From positions 12,018,729 through 12,082,728 of the forward strand of contig CM049314.1 in NCBI GenBank assembly GCA_026874595.1: a DNA stretch of 64,000 bases, given 5' to 3'. Position 1 is the first letter of the stretch. The number at the start of each line of letters is the position of its first letter. The notes under the pieces were generated by a model. It saw only the letters and a program-made list of their open reading frames with translations, made no database searches and was not told the origin of the DNA. The DNA comes from Sipunculus nudus. Lineage: Eukaryota; Annelida; Sipuncula; Golfingiida; Sipunculidae. This document shows, in pieces, positions 23,180 through 36,400 of the stretch. Both the position numbers and the translations under genes were made by a program.

Positions 23180-24658
23180 TGTTGACGATATAAGTACCTG
23201 CAGGACATGTAAGGCTAACTCGAATGTCTAAGTGAGACTTTGTTCCTTGCCTTTTAAAACATATGGGGATGTAGGTTATCTCTGTTATCAAGACATCTGC
23301 TGCTGTCACACAGCGGGTCTTGTGAACAAGAATATTGAAGTTCAAATCAAAATATCATAATAATCACGTTTTCAAGAATTTGTCCATACTTGAGTAACAT
23401 GCGTTATGGGTTCACTTGTACCTGTTTGTTATTTTGTCAAGGGGAACAAGACATAGGTCGATTGGTCAATTTGTAGGTAAAGTTCTGTGTTGTCTCATTA
23501 TTTAACTAAACAAATTTTTTTCCCAGTATAATCACCGATAAAGATCTAATGTATACCCGTCTAATGTAAACACTATGTAAATGTTTTCGTACAAGCTGAC
23601 TTTAATGTAACTTCTAACAATGCATTTTGCCTGCGAAGACGGTCACAGATGCATCGAATTTGAATGAACCTGTCTTCTTGTTGCGCTTATTCTAGTCATA
23701 CTTACTAAGCTTCCTTTCATCACTAGATGTCGCTGTTACTTTTTTTTGAAAATTGATAAAGTTTACCTCAAAAGAAATATGATGGGATAAAAGCAAAACC
23801 AGGTTTACCATTCAGACACAGTGCATATTATCCTCACATACATTACACACAGATTTTCTCATTTAATTCAAATTTAATGTATACTCTACTTTCCTGATAT
23901 TCCGAATGTGGCCAGTTATAATGAATTGAGTTTCAAAATAGGCATTAGCAAACCAGTTAATTACCATGTTCTATTTCAACGTGTGAAATTGTCCGAGGAG
24001 CAAATGCAGTTTGAAATTCAGCAGCACCTTTAGACGTCATATGTTTGTTCCCGCTACCCATTTTCTCAGGTTTAGCAAAGCCTGCTGCAAACACATACAA
24101 CACGGGTACAAAACCACAAGGGCATACAAGCGTTAGTGGAGCGACACAAATTGTCGCATATATGAAAAAGGAGTCTGACCTTCATATTTTTTAAGACTTT
24201 CAAGTCAATGATGTTGTTCTTGTTTTTGTCTTGATAACCTCTGTATTTGAAGAATTCTGAGTAAAAATTTCCCCTGTAATTTAAGCGAGTTCAAGATCAC
24301 GAGTATTTTTCTTTAGAGTGTGTGTTATTTTTACAATTTGTGCCTACGGGATATACCCCAGTAACCTTTTGCACCTGTTGCATCGTCCCATTAAAGACGG
24401 GACAAAATGCACTGAGACGAACATTCAGTTAAGTCCTGCTGGATATACCTTTAAGGGAAGATAAGGTATATTTAGAGTGCATGTCCTGATAATTGACATG
24501 TGGACGGGGAGTGGGGCAGACGCCTGTGAATTTTAACTGAGAATGAGCTGTCATGATTGAAAAATACGGTCATGTTGCATGACACGTGCAACACTCGCAC
24601 GCACCGTGATCACTTGTGAGCTCACTCATGGGCTTGGATCGTATATAGTCCAGAATCA

Positions 24659-24660
<2 letters not shown>
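23180..24660. other. intergenic, nothing recognised
   Basis: Promoter side of C1q gene 2 followed by AT-rich DNA without a supportable gene. Confidence 0.5.

Positions 24661-24724
<64 letters not shown>
24661..24724. repeat. (AT)n microsatellite
   Basis: About 32 uninterrupted AT dinucleotides. Confidence 0.95.
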
Positions 24725-24726
<2 letters not shown>

Positions 24727-25526
24727 TATAAATAGTCTAATAAAAAAAAAATATATTCATATGAAATTATATATACATTAATATACATATATATATAATC
24801 GTAAAAAGTAGAGGGTTAGGATAGCAGACTAGACGTCAATCATTGATATCATATATTGATAACACATTTGTTTGATTACCTGACATTAAATTGTCAGTTT
24901 AAATTAAAACAAGAATGAAGTGAAAACAAAATTTTGTGAAGTACGGTTTTCCTACAAAATACCTGAACGGACTGATGTGGTATGCCATCGAACATTTTAA
25001 ATCATAAGCAAAAAAAATTGAGAATTGAAAAAAGAATGAGAGAATTCTTGAGGCTTGACATTCTCTCGGCGGAGATTAACGACGTGAAAAGGTGTATCCG
25101 TTTCGCAAATGTAGACCATAGTTTGTCGCGATAAAAAACGGGACCCGTCCGTACGGTCCCTCACCACTCACATCTGCTAATTCCTGGCGGGACACCTTTA
25201 TTGATTTTCTTCTTTGAAAAAAGGAAACACCGAAAGAGTGTCCTGCCTCAGCAGCGCCTGTATCACACATGATATTGAACACAATTTTTGAACACAATTT
25301 TTGACCCCTTTGTCCATTTCATAGGGTGTCATAACGTCATATAAACTTTATTATTATTCAATACGTTCCAATTCACAATGGAGACCTCAGTTTGTGCATA
25401 ATGAAAACATGCAACACCATTGGTTATTTTCATGACGCCAATGTCATTGACCTTGTATTATATCAAATTATGCCATAATTCACAAATTAATACAATACCA
25501 TTTGAGTCGTAGTCTAGCATAAGGGG

Positions 25527-25530
<4 letters not shown>
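24725..25530. other. intergenic, one GC-richer patch
   Basis: A 73-codon minus frame at 25076-25297 lies in a GC-richer patch. It has no domain and no paralogue, so it is not called as a gene. Confidence 0.4.

Positions 25531-25589
<59 letters not shown>
25531..25589. repeat. (AT)n microsatellite
   Basis: About 59 bp of AT dinucleotides with one C interruption. Confidence 0.95.
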
Positions 25590-25912
25590 GTTTACATCTG
25601 CATAACAACCTTCAACATTAGGAAGAGTCGGACTTTTAGAGTATCCAAAACTAATGTTTTGGGCCCATAGCTATTAGATACAGGTAACTATGACCTTTTA
25701 ATGTTTACTCTCCGTGATGATACGTGTGATGTATATAGGTCTATCGGTTATTATATGTTTATTACTAACCATCAAACGTCCGGAGAGCAAGAAGGTCGGA
25801 CGGACAGATCACAGGTAAAGGCCTGGAAGTACGCCCCAGGCAAAAAACTAATATCAGATGCAAACACGAGACCCAAAACTGATATAGTACCGAAGTATCA
25901 GTATTTTTTTTG

Positions 25913-26150
25913 GACCGGCTTCTGTGGCTCAGGGGGAAGAGCGCAGGACTCAAAGCCAGGAGATCGTGGGTTCGAATCTGCAGACTTAATGGGAAGGCTA
26001 TGCCTCACAGCCGTGTATCACCCACATAAGAGTGCGTCTTGGGGGGGGGGGGTTCTCGGTGTTATGACCCAGCAATGGGGGAGATTACACACCCAGGACC
26101 CACAGGTGCGGTAGACACCGGGCCATGGTGACACAAGGATACAAAAATAA
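25913..26150 (+). mobile_element. tRNA-derived SINE
   Basis: The head resembles a tRNA: D-arm GCTC/GAGC, A box TGGCTCAGGGG (25925-25935) and B box GGTTCGAATCT (25969-25979). The anticodon and T stems do not pair properly, so it is not a working tRNA gene. A tRNA-unrelated body with a G run (26041-26050) follows, ending near an AAAAATAAAAAT tail at 26140-26152. The anticodon-loop bases CTCAAA hint at a tRNA-Leu origin. Confidence 0.65.
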
Positions 26151-26159
26151 AAATGATAG

Positions 26160-27361
26160 GAAGCGAGTGCTACCACCCTGTCACGTAGTCCCTAACCGTA
26201 ATGAAAACAGATGTACATAGGTTAAGAATAAGATAAGTCCGCATTAAAAATGGAGGCGGTTTCTCCCAGCAAAAAATATTTTAAAAAAGTATCAGCTTTT
26301 GAAAATATTGGAGATCAAGAGCAAACTGAAAATAAGGGAGCCAGATAAAAAATAGACCAACCGGCACTCGTTTTTAATTTAATTTACAATCCACTTTAGT
26401 AAACATGTTCTTTGATTTTTTTTTTGTCATCCGAGATTTTCCTATCTTTAATCAACTGACACATATCGGAAATAATATATACTCTCAAAGACCATATATG
26501 ACTCAATTTTCTTCCGTTTGTGTTTATATATAAGTGTATTAGGTATATATTTGCTCACAGCGGATTTCACTGTAAGTTCAGAATATTTTGCCACATATCA
26601 TTACTCTTCTCCCCAATAAATATCTAGGCCAGGCAATAAGTTGTTTTGTAGTTGTGTATCATACAAACTGTAGCTATCAAAATGAGACCTGTTACAAACA
26701 CAGCAGACAAATAATAACCCAATAAACACGAGTAAAGGAGGAATATGCTTCTCGATTGCCAGTGAATGTTTGTCATAAAAAAATCTCTTTATCTTTGCCG
26801 TAATTATATGATTGTATCATCCTCACTTGGGACATTTGTACTTCCTATATCTGATGTATAGTAAGCACAGCCGAATCATTTGCTAATGCGATGGTTTTCA
26901 ACAATTCGACCACCACCCAGTAACGTGGATAAAACAAACGTGGTATCATCTGTTATTATATACAAACATACGGGCAGTAATGAATTCGCTGAAAAATATT
27001 GGTGCTAAATTGTTGATTTGATCACTCCTATAAAAAGTTTTTTGGGTTCAATTTATTACGCCTAGGATGGTTATCATATACAAAAGGATGACTTCTTAAG
27101 CCAACACAGAATTTTCATGAACTGTCATTCATTATATATTTTCATTTGGGTATCATAACATCCAATCTTTTACTCAGGATATACCGGGAACAAACACTCA
27201 TAATTTAGGGAGGTTATCGCAGGGGATTAAACAACCGACAAACGTTAAGCAATTATAGTCAGATTATACACTTCCGGGATTGGCAGCGTGAGTCATGGGA
27301 TTGTTTCTATCTGTATCTGCTGTGTAAGCTCGACTACGTGGATTGTTTCTTATGTTATGCA
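26160..27361 (+). promoter_or_regulatory. 5' flank and promoter region of receptor copy A
   Basis: Non-coding but recognisably duplicated upstream of copies B (about 40.6-42.1 kb) and D (about 57.0-58.4 kb). The best-conserved part is a 27-bp block at 27247-27273 containing AATTATAGTCAGATTAT, two mismatches from 58263-58289, about 90 bp before the ATG. A short upstream frame starts at 27352 and overlaps the receptor ATG in another frame. Confidence 0.45.
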
Positions 27362-27428
27362 ATGCTGCGTCTGTTGCTGCTATTTGCGCTCTCCTTGTTA
27401 TGTGCTACTGGAGGACTCGGTATTCCTG
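27362..27428 (+). CDS. receptor A exon 1 (signal peptide)
   Basis: Encodes MLRLLLLFALSLLCATGGLG, a textbook signal peptide, then a strong G|GTGAGT donor in phase 1. Copy D has the same exon with the same length at 58383-58449. Confidence 0.8.
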
Positions 27429-30400
27429 GTGAGTAGTTAACAAAACTAAGAGGCAGAATATCTTTGTTGGAATGAGACCGAGGAGTACAGGGTTAATTAA
27501 TGTTAACGTAACACGCAAAACCGTGATACCCGAATACACACACATGATCACTAAAACAAAATAAATGTGTATGCTCTGAGCATTATATCATTTTTCCCCA
27601 TTTCATTTGGTGGTTGCTATGGTGAAGATAACTTCTGTTGAATATTCAGGTTCCTAACATTAACATAAATTATATTTTATTAAATATGATAAGGTCGACT
27701 GATTTCTTATTTTACTTGGCAAAAAAATCATTGTGTGTGTGTGTGGGGGGGGGGGTATGGGGATACAATGTTATGTTTATTTATTTATTGGAATTGTTTG
27801 GGAAAACATTTTCTATATCTTGTTGGCATCTGAATCGACCCTATTCCCTGTTATTCTGTTCTCAAATTGCTTCAGTACTGCATGAATTTTGACTATTTTT
27901 TAATTCCCACACAGCAGAAGGGGGACACTCCTCCCACGCCTAACCCCTCAGCCGGTACACAACAACACATTATTATTACATTATGGTGAGAAAATGTGTA
28001 GTGGTATTAATTTTTGTATACCAAGTTACAATGGAATATGTGCGTGAGAAGGGAAGGGGGTCTCCTACATAGAGAATGAAAACTGCGTCCCTGATTGCAT
28101 ACGCTTTAACATCAAGTGTATAACAGTTGTTAATGTTTAGGTCCTGGTACAAGCAGACCTACACTGATTGTCCCCAAGTGAGGTAAAAGTATCTATCGTA
28201 GGCCTCATATTGTATCATTGCTATGAAGGCCATCTAGTCACAACCCCGTCCTTTGTGACTCCCTGGGTCTTCAGAGTATAACAGGGTAAAGGGGTCATAT
28301 ACTTGACCCACTCCCGATTGAACAATATCATCAGGATAAATGTATAGCCTAAATATGCTCACATACAAAACGTAACCCATACATAAAGTATATATCTAAA
28401 GTGATTATGAGACCCAAAGAATAATCTGGTGCTGTAACCTAAACGTCTTGAGTTGATTAAAAATAGACGTGTGGGCGGTAGGTTGCCTGAACAAACATGG
28501 CTGTCCTATAACCTTGGTACACACGATTGGCTCACTGAAACGATCTTCGTGCGATACTGCTCACGTTATTCTACTGGGTGAACAACCCGTTTCCCGCTAC
28601 ACAACAGTTCCCTGTTATCACTTAGAATATATATAAATGATAAATGAAACCATTCTGGAGGAAAATAGAAAGCGCAGAAAGTGTCAAACAGTGTGGCGAT
28701 CAACTCGTCTTCATGTACATAGATCTACACCAACCAGAAGGATAAAGTTAATTGGTTGATTCAGAGTTTTAAAGTGAGTTACTATCATGAAAAGATCTCA
28801 AAATGTAGTGGTAACCAAAAGGCTCTATTTTAACAAACAAGCTACAACATTATCTTCGACTCCACTGGTTGATCAATCAGATGACTTTAACAGATTTTTT
28901 CTTGACTAGATCAGTGAAATCCATGGTTCGTTAAGTGCTACCTGTGTCAGTGTCTCATCATATGAACGATGGCGCCATAGTTCTTCTCAGGATTTCTCTG
29001 TCGTGATACCTGATGACATCATAAAGGTTATTGCTAGGTCTCCATCAAAAACATCCACACTTGACCCATGACCTACATGGATGCTAAAGACACACCTGAC
29101 TACACTTGCTCCAACAGTGTGTTCTATCGCTAACCATTCGCTGTCTTCTGGGGTTTTTCCCATGGTTTGAAACATGCCCTGGTCACCCCGCTCCTGGAGA
29201 AAACTACTCTTGACCCTTCATCTCTCGGTAACTTTAGACCAGTATCAAATCTACCATTTCTTTCTAAAGCTGTTAAAAGAATAGTGGCAAAGCAACTTAT
29301 AGGATACCTGAATGACAACAATCTCTATCTAGCCTTTCAGCCAGCCTACCGCCCCAACCACGGTGTGAAAACAGCTCTTCTTCGTGTCCATAATGATATT
29401 TTGTGTGCCATTGATAAACAGCAAGGCGTCATCCTCATTTTGCTCGATTTATCTGCAGCGTTCGATACGATCGCTTACGATATTCTGCTTGAGCGCTTAA
29501 AAGTCATGCTTGGCATCACAGGCAAGGTCAGTGAATGGCTTACATCTTACCTGAGTGGGAGGTCTAAGCCCGTGGTCTACAATGGTGTCCCTCCTCCTCA
29601 CTACTTATACCACACGGCATGACTCGGGGATCAGCACTGGGGCCAATTCTCTTCTCCTTGTACTCTAGCCCTATTTAGGATATCGTGACCACAACATCTA
29701 ATTTCTACTGTACGCAGAAGACACCGGAATTTACCTGGCCTTCAGTTTCAAAACCGATCCTTCTATTCGTTCAGTTCTGGCCTCAGTTCAGTTGTGTATG
29801 ACTGGTGATGGTGAATGGATGGTGAAAAATAAACTGAAGGGAAATGGTAACAAGACTGAACTGATGATCCTCACGGCTCTCGAGTTAAGACCTCTACTAT
29901 AGACATAAGTGGTTGCCCTATCACAGCTAGTCCAACAATGAGAATTCTTGGTAGTTGGTTCGACTAGGCAGCCACCATGGAGGAGAATGTAAAGTTTGTG
30001 TGCAAATCCTGCTACTTTCTTATACCCAACATTGCTGCCATCAGACCCATGGTTACGAGAAAAGCAATTGAAAAAAACTCAGGCACGCCTTGATTACATC
30101 TAGGATTGACAACTGTAACTCGCTCCTGATTAATATTCCGGCATCAGTTACTAATCAGCTTCAGCGTGTGCTCAACACTGCAGCCAGAATTGTAGTAAGT
30201 AAAAGTAAAATAGATAGCATCTTAGACATCCTACAGCAACTCTACTGGCTGCCTGTGCCAAAAAGATTAAGCTTCAAAGTGCTTTGTCTCATACACAGAT
30301 GTGTTTACGGTAGTGATCCAAGCTACCTTGCTTAGCTTGTGCGGCCATACCAGCCATCAAGTTGTTTACGCTCTAGTGACCAGCATCTTCTGTGTCAACC

Positions 30401-33400
30401 AGCTGCCGATACAAGAACATATTATGATCGTTCTTTTCAATAGGCTGCGCCAAACTTATGGAACATGTTACCCTCAGAACTCCGCATGTGCGATAATTAT
30501 AACGGTTTAAAAAGACAAATAAAAACCTGTTTCGAGCTGCCTTTTTAAATTTATAGTTTTGCTTGTTGTTAACCATGCCTACATTTAGTTATGTTTAAAA
30601 TTGGAACATCATGAACTTTTATCTGCAATCTATAGCACGTCATACCATCATGTTTTATTTATTTTATTTTTTTTAATCTAAAGCAAATAGGGTTTTAAGC
30701 TTAACTTTATTTTAAATGTTTATCATTATGTTTTATCTTCATCTGTAATGACGCTACTGAGCAGCACTGAGTGCTGGATTTTGACGCGTCATAAAATGAA
30801 TACATATTATTATCTATTAATATACAGGTCTGCCGGGAATAAATGCTCTTTATATCCGACAGTGGACATGCTTGGCACTATTTCGTATTAACACATCAAG
30901 CAATATTCCCCTTCTAACCAACTACACTCAGAAAACCATAACGACCGCAAAATAAAGCTACACTTACAAATTTCACAACGATTGGCACGACAGGCGACCT
31001 CTTGGGAAAACTATGTTCTTCACTAACACTTTCCGACTAAACCTTTGCATTTATACCGATATACGTTAAATCTGCATACACCACATTTCATCACATTTGC
31101 TCTAGCATGAGCCATGTATATTTAGGAATAATAATCGAGTCCTCATGAGGATCATAATTTAATGGAAATATTTTTCACACAGTTTACACATCAATCATGA
31201 CAATAATGTTTTATAAGAACACAACTCAGATTATAAAAATATACTTATGAATTCTACATTGTCGCTACGGCCTTGTGATAATACTAAAAATCACGCACCT
31301 ATGAAAACGTCACACAAGCACCCGCAATCAAATACTTACAAAATAAATTTAGTTTGAATGATAATTACAATGGTATTTATTAATTCCGCCATTAAATATT
31401 TTCTTCGTCATATTCTTCCTTCTATTTTCTTTTTATTCTTCTTCTTCTTATTATTATTATTATTCGGATTAACAATAATGCATTTCACGGCAGAATGTGG
31501 CAATCAGACAGAAGAAGTGAAGTATTGTAAAAGCACAGTGAATAGGACTGATACTTGGGAAGGGGCCCAGGGACATTGCAGATCATTCGGTGGTAATGTG
31601 GGTCTGCCTCAGGATAAAACAGAGCAGGGCCACCAAGATCTACTTCACATCATGAAAGATCTACATCTCCAAACAATATGGTTGTCACTTAGACGAAAAG
31701 ACCTAGGGAACTGGACATGGGTTAACGGTGATATAGGTGAGTACTCATGAGTCGCCCATGTTGGATGCAGCGTATTTTTTCAATCGTATAACCTCCGGCT
31801 ATGTTCGTTGAAAACGTAAGGTTCTGTCGAGATAGCCATGCACGTTAAAGAGAGGATCATGTCTAGAGAATTTAAGATAAAACCTTTAACCAGTGTGTTA
31901 GACAGTAATGTTTAGATTGTGTATTATATTTCCTCACATGAGCATACGAGATTTGTGACTGATTACTGGACGAACACACAACTATAAAAACCTCAGATAC
32001 AGTATGAACTTTAGAAGACCGAAGCCCTTTTGATTTCTTCTCTTATCTTTGTAGTATTTTTTTAATACGAATAATAAACGACTATATAGATATTGGTTCT
32101 GATGCAGTTCGAGTTTAACCAAATGAAACAGACAAATAAATTGAAAAGAAAATATATTTTAATGAACGCATGTACAATAACCAGGTGCTTTTCAAGGCAA
32201 CATTTATGTTAAATCCCATTTAAACTAGAACCAGCATTTTAAAGCATTAAAAAAAATCCGCTTTTCGAGCTCGTTCGAGATATTGAAAGAACCTAAATAT
32301 AAAACAACGACGTACGACCAAACGCTATATGTCTCTCCCCAGGGAAGGGACACATAAATCCAAGAAATGATATAACCCTATACGATATACATAAATAAAT
32401 GGATATTAAACAGACACACCCTGCTTGTCCTTAACTTTGTTAGTAATAACGTTTAATTAAAATAAAATTTTCCGGAACCCAGTTTTGTGTAAATAGTGTA
32501 TTAAACAACTTCGGCCTATGTTAAATCTTCTTGATATCACCTTCATTTAATGCAAGTATTTGGGCAACATACAAAACCTTGGTGTCAAAAAATGCTTTTG
32601 TATTTACTCTATTTTACAGGACAGAAAAAAATAACCTCTGGTAAATTTGCCCTTTCTGGTTCCAGACTCGTCCCCTGTTTCAGGAAAATCACATGGTGGA
32701 TGCGGACTATATGCACTAAACGATGGCTTGTCAAGAAGTCCATGCTTTCTTAATGATCCGATCAGATTCATCTGCTTACATGAAGGTTCGATGTTATGAT
32801 TCCTTGCCCTTAAAAAGGAACCTTATGTTCCATGTTACGCTTCGCCCGTTGTCGCCACGCTGTCAGTGCAAAGGCATAAGTCATGTTGTTGTAATTATGC
32901 GCTTAGCTTGGTCATATTTAAACAATGTTTGCGTTTCAATCTGTGTTCAATCAGATGAATGTCCATTCTTCAGAAAGCGTGTGTCCTGATCGCGTTGCTC
33001 GGTATAACTGTGCTGTGATTGACGGCGTGCTGGCAACCCTGCATGACGGAGTATATGACTTGTTTACTGCCAGAGCGTTATGCAGAGTACACGGAGCCCA
33101 GCTTATATACCGAAGGGAAGCGATTAACCAGAAGTTTACAGGGTCACTTGGTCTGAACATCAGAAATGACATGTGGGTCGGATTTTACCAGGAAGATTGG
33201 GTCTTCATTATTCATAACGAAAGTAAGTCAAACAGTCGGAGGGCTAAAGGAACTCTCACTCTCTTATTTTCTTTCAGATTATTTCAATAAGTGACTTTTC
33301 CGTTAAGTGCTTAGTCAAAAAAGCAGGTTGTTTATCAATACTTATTATACTCTGACTATATTATAGTCTGACTTTTTAAATAAAGGAAACCAATTTGTAT

Positions 33401-36400
33401 TATTATAAGAACAATGGTTGTCATTTTCTGCACTATTTGATTATTTATAGATATACATATGCTGTCAACAGCACGATTATTAGGGCCCCGCTTGACAAGC
33501 GGTGCCCTATAGTGACCACAGTGTCCTTCCGTCCTTCCGTCCATCCGTCCTTCCGTCCTTCCGTCATTGACACTTTCCTTTGCACGCTTTAACTCAACAA
33601 CAACATACTGCAGCTTTCCAAAATTGACTGGGATGATTGATACCTATGAGGACTCCAGATCTATTGAATTACAGACCTGTCAGAATTCAAATATGGCCGC
33701 CACAGCCCGATCACTGATTTTCTTTCACGCTCGATAATTCGACGACAACCAACTGCAGCTTTCCCAAATTCACAGGGATGATTGGTACCTGTAAGGGCTT
33801 CAGACCTTTTGAATTACAGACCTGTCTGAATTCCAATAAGGCCTCCACAGCCCAATATGCTGATTTACTTTCGTGCGCGATAACACCTCAACAACCTACT
33901 GCAGCTTTTCCAAATTTACAGGGATCAGTGGTTCCTATGAGGGCCCCAGGCCTATTGAATTACAGACTAGCTCAATATCAGATATGGCTAACAGACTACA
34001 TTCGGTGGTTTTCTATTGCACACATTATTTCAGACATATCGTCTTAAATCCAGTATGATTTTTCCCTCATGCATATTGTGATATTTTTCAAATTTAACTG
34101 AATTTTTCACCCATATGTAAACTAGTCCAGCACTAGCAGAAACGCGGAGCCCTCTGAGGACCATTGTCCGACCACATCTAGTTTTTTTTCCATTGTACCG
34201 TTTTGCGCCGCAGCGAAAAAGCCAATATTGTTTCTTTTGAAATTCGAGAACTGGCGAAGCTCATTAACGGGATAATCTGATTAACCTGTGATACAGAGAT
34301 AAAGCGTTTATCTTGCAGTAACAGGTGTAATTCATCATTTGACCCATTAACGTTCTAAAAATTGGAAACTGTCACTACAGACATATACATAAATAAGCGT
34401 ATAAATAAAATGTATTGTAGAATTATTTAAACTGAATTATCATGGAGTGTGGAATATTTTATCGTTCGGCAATTTATAGATGTGTATGTATTTTAGTGTA
34501 AAAGTGTGCGCAGTGTGATAGATTTACATGTCATGTATTTCTTATATCAAGCCTATGTTCCAACTTCGATTACCCTCTCAAGCCTGCGAATCAACCCCCA
34601 ACCTTGATGACTAATTGACGCCACTGCAAATGATATTATATAGATATAATATACTTAACATTTACAGATTTTACGGCCATGGAGTTGGTATTCTGGGACA
34701 AAAAGCAACCTTCTCAGCAGAATTTATCCTGTGCTGTGTTAAACCGTACATCTGGAATGTGGAGGATCGAGCGTTGCTTAACCAGACATTCGTACATCTG
34801 TGAAATATGTAGATCATTTGCTTCCGTTATTTTGTTATTTTGTTATATTTCAAGTTGTAAAATGCTTGTATGTTCATATTTACTGTCATTTTGTCGTATG
34901 TTGCAACACAAAATGTATTATATTATGGAGGTTGAAGGGAGAAATACCCCAAATATTAAAATGCAATGTTGGTATATTGCTACCCAGCTTTACTGTCACA
35001 GTTGCACTTATTTTCACGTTTATGTTTGCCATGTAGTTATATCAGAGTTTGTTATAAAACCTGGTGTACATGTGTTCTTGTATACCACATGTCATATTCT
35101 ATTTTCAACTTAAACCACAGTGTTGCAATAAGAGGTTACAACTGGTTAAGTTTGCAAATATGATTTGGTGAAAGGCGTTGTTAAAATTATTTGAAATCAT
35201 TTCCTGAATGTAACAAATTGCATCAAAATGGCCATCATCGCAGTCATATACAAATATACATATCCATAGCATATTTCTTGATTTTTCGATAGTTCAACAG
35301 AGTGAAAACGCAGCAGTGAGTTTCATGGCGAAATCCACAACACAGGAAAGTGGGCCGACACAGCCAACAACCAAGCAGATTTCTAGTTAGCTTAAAGCAG
35401 TTTTAATTTTTTCTTACATATACGTTTCTTTTGTTATAACCACAGTCTGGTACCCGAATCGAAATCGTGAAGTAAAACCAAAGATTCATTTTGATTTGTC
35501 CAACATTTATAGTGGAAAGTATAATATTTACATTCGAAGCCCAGTGTTTTAACACATTTTGTAGGTTAAGATTTATGCCATGTATTTGAATGCGGAAGCT
35601 TTATAACAAACTGCATCTTTTATTAACAGGGTTTTACATAATATTCCTTTGCTTGTGTTTTCCTTTGCTTGTTGTGGTCGCTTTTGTCAGCGTGATTGGA
35701 GGCTATAGGATTGGAAGGAATCAAAGGCAAACTAGGTCTATTTCTGAGTCATTACAAATATACATATGTCGTTGAACTAATTTTACAATCGATTTCAATC
35801 TTATTATTTTGACATCACTTCTAGCGCGGTCTTTATATACATATAAATAATAAATAACAAAAGAGGTATATCATTCATTGAAGTAAGAGTTAATTTATAT
35901 TAGAAATATGTTTCACATATTTATAACAAAATGTTCATAAGCAAGCAAGCTTGGTGACATCTTAATGGCAGATTTCTAATTAAAAAGTATCTGCCGATAA
36001 AGTATGAGGTGCTAAAATTTGAATTATTCTAATGAGAACCTTTAACTAAAAATATTAGTGAGTAATCAAAGGATATAACCGTTAAAAACAGTCTTGTATT
36101 CATCCGATTCTTATGCACACAGTGAATACAAATTGTTCATTTTGCAGTATTCGAGCAGGAATTTTAAATCACCACAAATCCTTTCGGGAAACAACACTCA
36201 GTATGCAGAATTTCAGTCATTCATCATTGGTGTCATTAGACAGCAATACCCCATATTACTCCGAAGTCAAAGATCCCAAGGTTGTAAACCGTGACTCCAT
36301 CATCAGACCCAAGCATCGGAATGAGTGCAGATCTAAGCGTATGAGTCGTAACCCGTTTGACTTTCCTGTTTCCCAAAAGGAACTCAAGCAGTATAGCTAT

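Larger units (their letters stand above)
28660..30825 (+). mobile_element. decayed CR1-type LINE in intron 1 of receptor A
   Basis: Translated fragments in order read a pre-RT segment, then NFRPVSNLPFLSK (RT), LLDLSAAFDT (catalytic Asp motif), a YAED box where YADD is expected (near 29706-29722), and a C-terminal NQLQRVLNTAARIV...YWLPVPKR segment. This order is that of CR1/jockey-group non-LTR retrotransposons. In-frame stops (for example near 29069 and 29166), frameshifts and the changed YADD show it is dead. It lies in the sense orientation. Similarity to the intron of copy D resumes after it. Confidence 0.8.

Noticed and set aside
23145-23345. Minus-strand frame with LTCPAGTYIV, which looks like a C1q or Cys-rich exon
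   Set aside because: It does not join in phase with the next exon. The ATG in another frame of the same bases does, and is matched in gene 1, so this stretch is mainly 5' untranslated sequence.
25921-25990. A functional tRNA gene
   Set aside because: Anticodon and T stems do not pair; only the promoter boxes and D arm survive, so a SINE head fits better.
33778-34058. Overlapping frames of 89 and 61 codons
   Set aside because: They lie within the tandem units of the hairpin-headed repeat and are absent from the paralogous intron.
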